A stretch of 5,914 nt of DNA from assembly GCA_047635375.1 (NCBI GenBank), contig JBLIKP010000118.1, positions 1 through 5,914 on the forward strand, given 5' to 3'. This document shows positions 1 to 3,828 of the stretch, piece after piece. The notes under the pieces are model-generated. The model saw nothing but the letters and a program-made list of their open reading frames with translations, did not search any database and was not told the DNA's origin. Every line of letters starts with the position of its first letter. Within the stretch, counting starts at the first letter, position 1. Position numbers and translations under genes: made by a program. Origin of the DNA: JBLIKP01 sp047635375. Lineage in GTDB: Bacteria; Bacteroidota; Bacteroidia; Sphingobacteriales; Sphingobacteriaceae.

Positions 1-301
1 ACTAATGTTTCCCTTTCTAGAACAACAAATATTTCCCGAAGACGTGACCATTGCACTTAGGGTTCATTTTAAGAATCCTCCAGCCGCTTCCTGTACTGAT
101 GAGAGGCTTCAAAAAGTTTTACATCGTTATAACGACCGACAACCAACACTTGTAAAAGACCTCCCATTTAACACCCCTTTTATTTTAAAATCAGGGAAAC
201 AAATGATTAAATTAAAACTCCTTAGAAAAAGGTTTTTATGTAAAGACATCCATAGTTCGAGAATGTATACGGTGAGCGGACTTATGGAGATTGTAGAATG
301 A
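1..301 (+). CDS. SprT-like domain protein, C-terminal part (5' end off window)
   Basis: This is the C-terminal part of a SprT-like putative zinc metalloprotease. The frame is open to the left edge (a Leu codon at 2-4 precedes the first Met), so the Met at position 5 is internal and about 100 residues are visible. Recognition rests on the pattern LMFPFL..IFP, then LRVHFKNP, then a C-terminal stretch ending in RMYTVSGLMEIVE. From memory, this matches the region after the catalytic HExxH in Bacteroidota SprT-like proteins of about 200 residues. The HExxH helix itself lies off the window and cannot be confirmed. SprT-like proteins are related to the eukaryotic DNA-protein crosslink protease Spartan, but the bacterial substrate is not known. 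The stop TGA (299-301) overlaps the ATG of the flavin reductase, so the two are probably translationally coupled. A broken N-terminal fragment of a second SprT-like gene sits at 3479-3652. Confidence 0.75.
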   Translation, partial: LMFPFLEQQIFPEDVTIALRVHFKNPPAASCTDERLQKVLHRYNDRQPTLVKDLPFNTPFILKSGKQMIKLKLLRKRFLCKDIHSSRMYTVSGLMEIVE

Positions 302-885
302 AAATTATGAGCTTAAAAATTGCAGTATTGTACGGTTCGACCCGAGAAAATAGACAAGGAATAAAAGCCGCGAAATTTGTGGTTAATGAATTGGTAGATT
401 CAGGGCACTCTCCAACTTTGGTGGATGTTTTGGATTATGATATCCCATTTTTAAACAAAATGCATAAAGAGTTTACCCCTGGGGACGCGCCTGCCTGGAT
501 GGAAACAATTTCTAAGATTTTTGATGATGCGGATGCATTTGTTATTGTAAGTGGTGAGTATAACCATAGTATTCCACCCGCATTGAAAAACCTAATGGAT
601 CATTTTCAAAAGGAGTATCAGTTTAAGCCAAGTGGTATTGCTTGTTACTCCGCAGGTCCGTTTGGTGGTGTTAGAGTAGCAATGCATTTAAGAGCCGTTT
701 TATGTGAGTTAGGGATGCCAAGTATCCCAGTGATTTTCCCAATAAGTGCCGTGCATAAAGCATTTGACGATGAGGGTAATGCCGCAGATGAAACTTATCC
801 TAAAAGAATTAAGCGATTTATTGATGAATTAGCATGGTACGGCGAGGCATTAAAAAAGCAGCGAATAGGTGGAGTGCCATATTGA
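298..885 (+). CDS. NADPH-dependent FMN reductase family flavoprotein
   Basis: This 195-residue cytoplasmic protein belongs to the flavodoxin-like NAD(P)H:FMN/quinone reductase family (SsuE/ChrR/YieF type). A first beta strand, KIAVLYGSTR (residues 7-16), leads into the phosphate-binding loop GSTRENRQG (13-21). The family flavin-binding motif is seen as SGEYNHSIPPALKNLMDH (85-102), close to the usual PEYNHSIPxxLKNxxDW. A later segment, SAGPFGGVRVAMHLR, fits the glycine-rich region before the last helices. The length is normal for the family. I chose ATG 298 because it overlaps the upstream stop as ATGA and has a GGAGA seven bases before it; ATG 307 (MSLKIAVLYG) is a credible alternative. The family transfers electrons from NAD(P)H to FMN, quinones or similar acceptors, and the specific substrate cannot be read from the sequence. 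Its C-terminal 22 residues (174-195) have a decayed relative at 3681-3746. Confidence 0.88.
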   Translation: MKIMSLKIAVLYGSTRENRQGIKAAKFVVNELVDSGHSPTLVDVLDYDIPFLNKMHKEFTPGDAPAWMETISKIFDDADAFVIVSGEYNHSIPPALKNLMDHFQKEYQFKPSGIACYSAGPFGGVRVAMHLRAVLCELGMPSIPVIFPISAVHKAFDDEGNAADETYPKRIKRFIDELAWYGEALKKQRIGGVPY

Positions 886-926
886 TTGTTGCCTGAATTT
901 GAGGGGATAAGGAAGGTATTCGTAAT

Positions 927-971
927 ATTTTTTCATATTTTAGTGGATTATTACTTATCCAAATTACTAAA
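927..971 (+). promoter_or_regulatory. Promoter-like conserved element upstream of secreted protein copy 1
   Basis: A T-run followed by CATATTTTAGTGGATTATTAC (927-954) lies just before the start at 972. It recurs almost unchanged before copy 2, although the sequence upstream of it has diverged between the two sites. TATTTTAG at 936-943 differs by one base from the Bacteroidota -7 consensus TAnnTTTG, which would put transcription start about 25 bases before the ATG. No convincing -33 TTG box is seen. The start itself has only A-rich sequence and no Shine-Dalgarno match, as is usual in this phylum. The conservation is seen directly; the promoter role is inferred. Confidence 0.45.
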
Positions 972-3251
972 ATGAAAAATATTTATTCATTCATCATTTC
1001 TCTGGTATTAATTACATCGACTGCTTTGGCACAATCAGGTGGGCCTGATAATTATGGATATACCTGGGAACAAACTGCTGGAGCTGCGGCAGAATGGGTT
1101 GAAATTACAACTCGACCAGGAACCTTTGACATTACAGAGCAAGTTATTCGCCACAAATTAGTTGGGCCGATTAACTTTAGTTTCGATTTTTCTTATTTCT
1201 GGTATTCTTACAACAGTCTTTACATAAGCGGAGAAGGTTTTGTAAGTTTTAATCCACTTACCCTTGCTCCAGGATACGATGATATTCCAGGAGCTGAAGG
1301 CCAAGGAAATGACTTTTTAGCACCACTGTTAACTCCATTAGGATATGAGCAGCCAGATGCAAAAGTTTATTTCTGGACAGATTTCAAAGACTCCATTGTT
1401 ATTACATGGGAGAATGCAAATTACATGAATCGTCAGGGTCAGGATGAAGGGAAAAACACCTTTCAATGTATTTTAGATAGAGAAACGAGTCAAATCACGT
1501 ACAATTACGCCCGACATGAAGGTAATTACGCTCAAACAAGTTGTCCAGGATTAACTGAGAGCCCTATCGACCAAGATGGAATTACGAATTGCCAATTAAT
1601 AGGATATGAAAACATCACCGGGACTGTCGGTGAAATGATTTCCAATAACGACAACTTTTTCTTTCCTCCAACCTTAAGCAAGGAGAATCCAGTTTCCATT
1701 AAGATAACTCCCGATGAAGTTGAAAATATGAATTTTGATGTGGAGGATATCCGCATTGAATATGTCACAAGACGAGGTACGAAAGGTCAATTTATTTCCT
1801 TAGGTGGAGCCCCTTATCCTTTAAAGGTTCAATACGAAAATATTGGAACTGTAAAAACCAGATCTGTTCAGGTTGAAAGCCTAGTGAAAAAAGGAGCTAA
1901 AGAAGTTTTACCAACTAAAAAGTTCTCCCTTGTTCCAGCTTTAAATCCGGGTGAAACCCGATTGATTGACACAAAGGCAAAGTTTAGTCCTGAGGAAGCT
2001 GGAATTTATCAGTTTGACGTGAATATTTTCGATTATCAAGAGGACGAAATTTTTACAAACAATAGAAAAGGACAGTTTATTGGGGTAGTGGATACTACTG
2101 CCGAAATTACTTCGCTAGATTATAGTGGTGGAATTGAAACCGCACCTGGATTTTATTATTTAGGCTCAACTGGATTTCAGTTGGGTATAGGTGTATATAT
2201 TGAGCCCCCATTTTATCCGATTATTATTGATGGCATTAAGTTTGGTGTTGGTGCTGGTGTTTCTGGTGCTAATCCACAACCTACTGATCAAGTTAGATTA
2301 AGGATTTTTGACGATAATGGGGAGAATGTATTTGGGGAAAAGGATGGAAGTCCTGGGGATATGATTTATGAAATTGATTTACTCCCAACAGTAGATTTCA
2401 CCGCAGGATATAATACTTATAAAATTGAGAATGACACTGTACAATTAAATAGTGGTGGAGTGTATATTGCGATGTTACAAGGTGGTCAAGGGATGTCATT
2501 TAAAACTAGAACAACCTCAGTTGTTTCTAACAATACCTATCAGTCAAATGGTGCAGGTGGTTTTATTATTTATCGCGACCGTACTTCTGCTGAATTTTTG
2601 TTAGGAATGGACATCCGACAAGGTGAATTAGATCAAGTTGTGGACATGGAGTTAACGGAAATCATGAACCCTAGACCCGAAATGAATTATACAGATTCTG
2701 TGGAAGTAAGTATTAATATGACGAACACAGGGCCTCAACCAATTTCTGGACCATTGGATGCTTCTTATCGTGTAAACTCAAGGGACGAAGTTCGCGAGAC
2801 GATTTCAGCCGATTTTGAGCTTGCTGTTGGCGAGTCAAGCATTTACACGTTTACGCGGAGAGCAGCTCGCCCTTCGGCTCCTAAGACAAAATTCAGTCAA
2901 TTTTGCGCGTCAGTGGGATTGCCTAATGATTTTAGGTTAGGAAATGACACGATTTGTTACGTTGTGACCAACATTGCCGATGTGCCAAATCAGGTTATCG
3001 CGCTTGATGTTTTCCCAAATCCAGCCGAAACAAGTATTTCGATTTTAACAGGTTTAAGAGGAGTTTCTAACACCACGACTTTGAAGATTGTAAATCAAAT
3101 GGGTCACGTTGTTCTTGAAAAACAATTAGGTTCGGTAAATAATAATTTCATATCTGCTGATATTGATCTGCCAGAATTACCTGCTGGTTTTTACAGTGTG
3201 GTTATAACTTCTGACACCGGAAGAGCAACTAAGAAATTTATTGTGAAATAA
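972..3251 (+). CDS. Secreted multidomain beta-rich protein with T9SS type A sorting domain (copy 1)
   Basis: This is a complete 759-residue secreted protein. Residues 1-20 form a signal peptide with probable cleavage after Ala20 (TALA|Q). Residues about 21-245 resemble nidogen-like extracellular domains: INFSFDFSYFWYSYNSLYIS, then GFVSFNP, then a strand with VITWEN and a NTFQCIL / ITYNY pair. Residues about 256-374 look like a CARDB-type adhesion domain (YPLKVQYENIGT, then a FTNN turn near its end). Residues about 375-557 form a central glycine-rich beta domain with no family I recognise. Residues about 558-670 look like a second CARDB-like domain (VEVSINMTNTGPQ), with Cys645 and Cys662 placed to pair. 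Residues about 678-759 are a T9SS type A sorting domain: VFPNP at 680-684, LPAGFYSV and the ending KKFIVK. The protein is therefore expected to cross the outer membrane by T9SS and be attached to the surface or released. No catalytic motif is evident. A tandem paralogue starts at 3829. The domain calls outside the sorting domain rest on pattern resemblance. Confidence 0.9.
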   Translation: MKNIYSFIISLVLITSTALAQSGGPDNYGYTWEQTAGAAAEWVEITTRPGTFDITEQVIRHKLVGPINFSFDFSYFWYSYNSLYISGEGFVSFNPLTLAPGYDDIPGAEGQGNDFLAPLLTPLGYEQPDAKVYFWTDFKDSIVITWENANYMNRQGQDEGKNTFQCILDRETSQITYNYARHEGNYAQTSCPGLTESPIDQDGITNCQLIGYENITGTVGEMISNNDNFFFPPTLSKENPVSIKITPDEVENMNFDVEDIRIEYVTRRGTKGQFISLGGAPYPLKVQYENIGTVKTRSVQVESLVKKGAKEVLPTKKFSLVPALNPGETRLIDTKAKFSPEEAGIYQFDVNIFDYQEDEIFTNNRKGQFIGVVDTTAEITSLDYSGGIETAPGFYYLGSTGFQLGIGVYIEPPFYPIIIDGIKFGVGAGVSGANPQPTDQVRLRIFDDNGENVFGEKDGSPGDMIYEIDLLPTVDFTAGYNTYKIENDTVQLNSGGVYIAMLQGGQGMSFKTRTTSVVSNNTYQSNGAGGFIIYRDRTSAEFLLGMDIRQGELDQVVDMELTEIMNPRPEMNYTDSVEVSINMTNTGPQPISGPLDASYRVNSRDEVRETISADFELAVGESSIYTFTRRAARPSAPKTKFSQFCASVGLPNDFRLGNDTICYVVTNIADVPNQVIALDVFPNPAETSISILTGLRGVSNTTTLKIVNQMGHVVLEKQLGSVNNNFISADIDLPELPAGFYSVVITSDTGRATKKFIVK

Positions 3252-3267
3252 TTTGAAGGAAGGTTCA

Positions 3268-3302
3268 ATTCCAATTACTTTTAACTTAAAGTAATCAGGA
3301 AT
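3268..3302 (+). other. Hairpin just downstream of copy 1 stop
   Basis: An inverted repeat begins 16 bases after the TAA of copy 1. The outer arm ATTCC (3268-3272) pairs with GGAAT (3298-3302), and the inner arm ATTACTTT (3274-3281) pairs with AAAGTAAT (3288-3295) around a six-base loop, with a small internal loop between them. No T-tract follows, so it is not a canonical intrinsic terminator. It may stabilise the mRNA 3' end or be fortuitous in AT-rich DNA. Confidence 0.4.
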
Positions 3303-3431
3303 AAATTAAGAATTATAGCAGTCGTTTTATTGTTAGCACTTGTAGCCGCATGAGTAAGCTCTTGCATATCGGCAAAAGACCCATGTCTTTGCCTTTCGAA
3401 AAATTGTACCGACAAAGGTGGGCGAGTTTAA
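3303..3431 (+). pseudogene. Possible decayed small lipoprotein gene with internal TGA
   Basis: One frame encodes KLRIIAVVLLLALVAA, a basic-then-hydrophobic stretch typical of a signal peptide. A TGA follows at 3351-3353, then VSSC, which reads as a lipobox with Cys at 3363-3365. A short Cys- and Lys-containing tail (CISAKDPCLCL...KGGRV) ends at TAA 3429-3431. No ATG is in frame; AAT AAA at 3300-3305 sits where ATG AAA might once have been. A strong terminator begins 11 bases after the TAA, as expected for the end of a real transcription unit. Together these suggest a small lipoprotein gene broken by loss of its start and an in-frame stop. The alternative is a chance open stretch in AT-rich DNA, and no homologue is recognised. 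Confidence 0.4.
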
Positions 3432-3442
3432 AGTATTTTTTT

Positions 3443-3475
3443 AGCACTTTCATTTTATGAAAGTGCTTTTTTTTT
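3443..3475 (+). terminator. Rho-independent terminator
   Basis: A perfect 11-base-pair stem, AGCACTTTCAT (3443-3453) with ATGAAAGTGCT (3457-3467) around a three-base TTT loop, runs directly into nine T residues (3467-3475). This is a textbook intrinsic terminator for plus-strand transcription. It would stop transcripts from copy 1 (stop at 3251) and from the lipoprotein-like remnant (TAA at 3429-3431). It lies only three bases before the ATG of the SprT-like remnant at 3479. Confidence 0.85.
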
Positions 3476-3478
3476 GCG

Positions 3479-3658
3479 ATGATTTCTAAGGAAAAATTAT
3501 TTATAACGTTATCAAAATACATAAGTTCTGAGGCAGCAAAACTTATTGCCCTACGAGTAGTGAAGTATAATGTATCCTTAAAAATCTCATCGCCTAGAAA
3601 AACTAAATTTAGGGATTATCGTGTGCCATTTAACGGGAAGGAGCACCGGATTTTAGGC
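3479..3658 (+). pseudogene. SprT-like gene remnant, N-terminal part only
   Basis: Starting at ATG 3479, this stretch encodes LFITLSKYISSEAAKLIALR, then KYNVSLKISSPRKTKFRDYR, then PFNGKEHRI (through 3652). From memory this is the ordered N-terminal pattern of Bacteroidota SprT-like proteins: a KYIP/E..A helix, a strand like N(I/V)xLKI, an RKTKxxDYR motif, and an xHxI strand just before the HExxH helix. Everything after that strand, including the catalytic helix, is missing, and the frame passes at about 3653-3658 into sequence resembling the flavin reductase C-terminus. The 5-301 gene gives only the C-terminal half of this family, so the two cannot be aligned to each other inside this window. 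The gene cannot encode an active protease. The 70-codon hybrid ORF ends at TGA 3689-3691. Confidence 0.72.
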
Positions 3659-3764
3659 GCTGACACAAAAGGTAAAAAGATTTTTAGATGAGTTACTATG
3701 GCATTACGAAGCCTTACAAAAACAGAGGCTATATGGCGTCTTATATTACATAATCTATGGTTAA
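3659..3764 (+). pseudogene. Flavin reductase gene remnant, frameshifted C-terminal tail
   Basis: The segment first matches the reductase in the frame of the upstream fragment (ADTKGKK against ADETYPKR) and then needs a frame change. From 3681 the other frame reads FLDELLWHYEALQKQR and then LYGVLY. The intact reductase ends FIDELAWYGEALKKQR, then IGGVPY (residues 174-195): 14 of 22 positions are identical over 3681-3746. Relative to the intact gene there is a net loss of about 11 bases just before 3681, which explains the frameshift. The original stop position is mutated and the frame runs on to TAA 3762-3764. Roughly 160 N-terminal codons are absent. This is the residue of a second copy of the gene at 298-885, placed just before the second secreted-protein gene exactly as the intact reductase lies before the first. 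Confidence 0.82.
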
Positions 3765-3781
3765 AATGTGGGGTAGGTGAA

Positions 3782-3828
3782 ATTTTTTTCATATTTTAGT
3801 AGATTATTACCTACACCAATTTATTAAA
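3782..3828 (+). promoter_or_regulatory. Promoter-like conserved element upstream of secreted protein copy 2
   Basis: A seven-T run plus CATATTTTAGTAGATTATTAC (3782-3810) repeats the element at 927-954 with one extra T and one substitution. TATTTTAG lies at the same relative position to the start codon within a base or two. The sequence between the reductase remnant and this element is not recognisably conserved with the first site. Retention of the element while the adjacent reductase gene decayed supports a role in expression of the secreted protein. Confidence 0.45.

Noticed and set aside
1532..1768. Minus-strand open frame of 78 codons inside copy 1
   Set aside because: It lies wholly antisense to a convincing secreted-protein gene and shows no recognisable domain; the equivalent region of copy 2 gave no reason to expect a conserved antisense gene.
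3351..3353. TGA read as selenocysteine or a recoded codon in the lipoprotein-like frame
   Set aside because: No SECIS-like hairpin is evident right after it, the frame also lacks a start codon, and TGA acts as a normal stop elsewhere in the window (for example the reductase stop at 883-885). Decay is the simpler reading.
3371..3393. Small hairpin GGCAAAAGAC / GTCTTTGCC
   Set aside because: The stem contains a bulged base, has no T-tract and lies within the lipoprotein-like frame; there is no further support for an RNA element.
3400..3426. Short resemblance to a conserved 23S rRNA segment (ACCGACAAAGGTGGGCGAG)
   Set aside because: The similarity covers under 20 bases with a mismatch, and no flanking rRNA-like sequence is present, so it is likely coincidental.
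3350..3460. Plus-strand 36-codon frame starting MSKLLHIGKRPMSL
   Set aside because: It ends inside the terminator stem and has no ribosome-binding sequence or recognisable motif; the lipoprotein-like frame of the same bases has a signal helix and lipobox.
3313..3522. Minus-strand open frame of 69 codons over the remnant region
   Set aside because: It runs antisense through the terminator stem and the SprT-like fragment, and its translation (Lys- and Leu-rich) resembles no family; the plus-strand remnants explain the region better.
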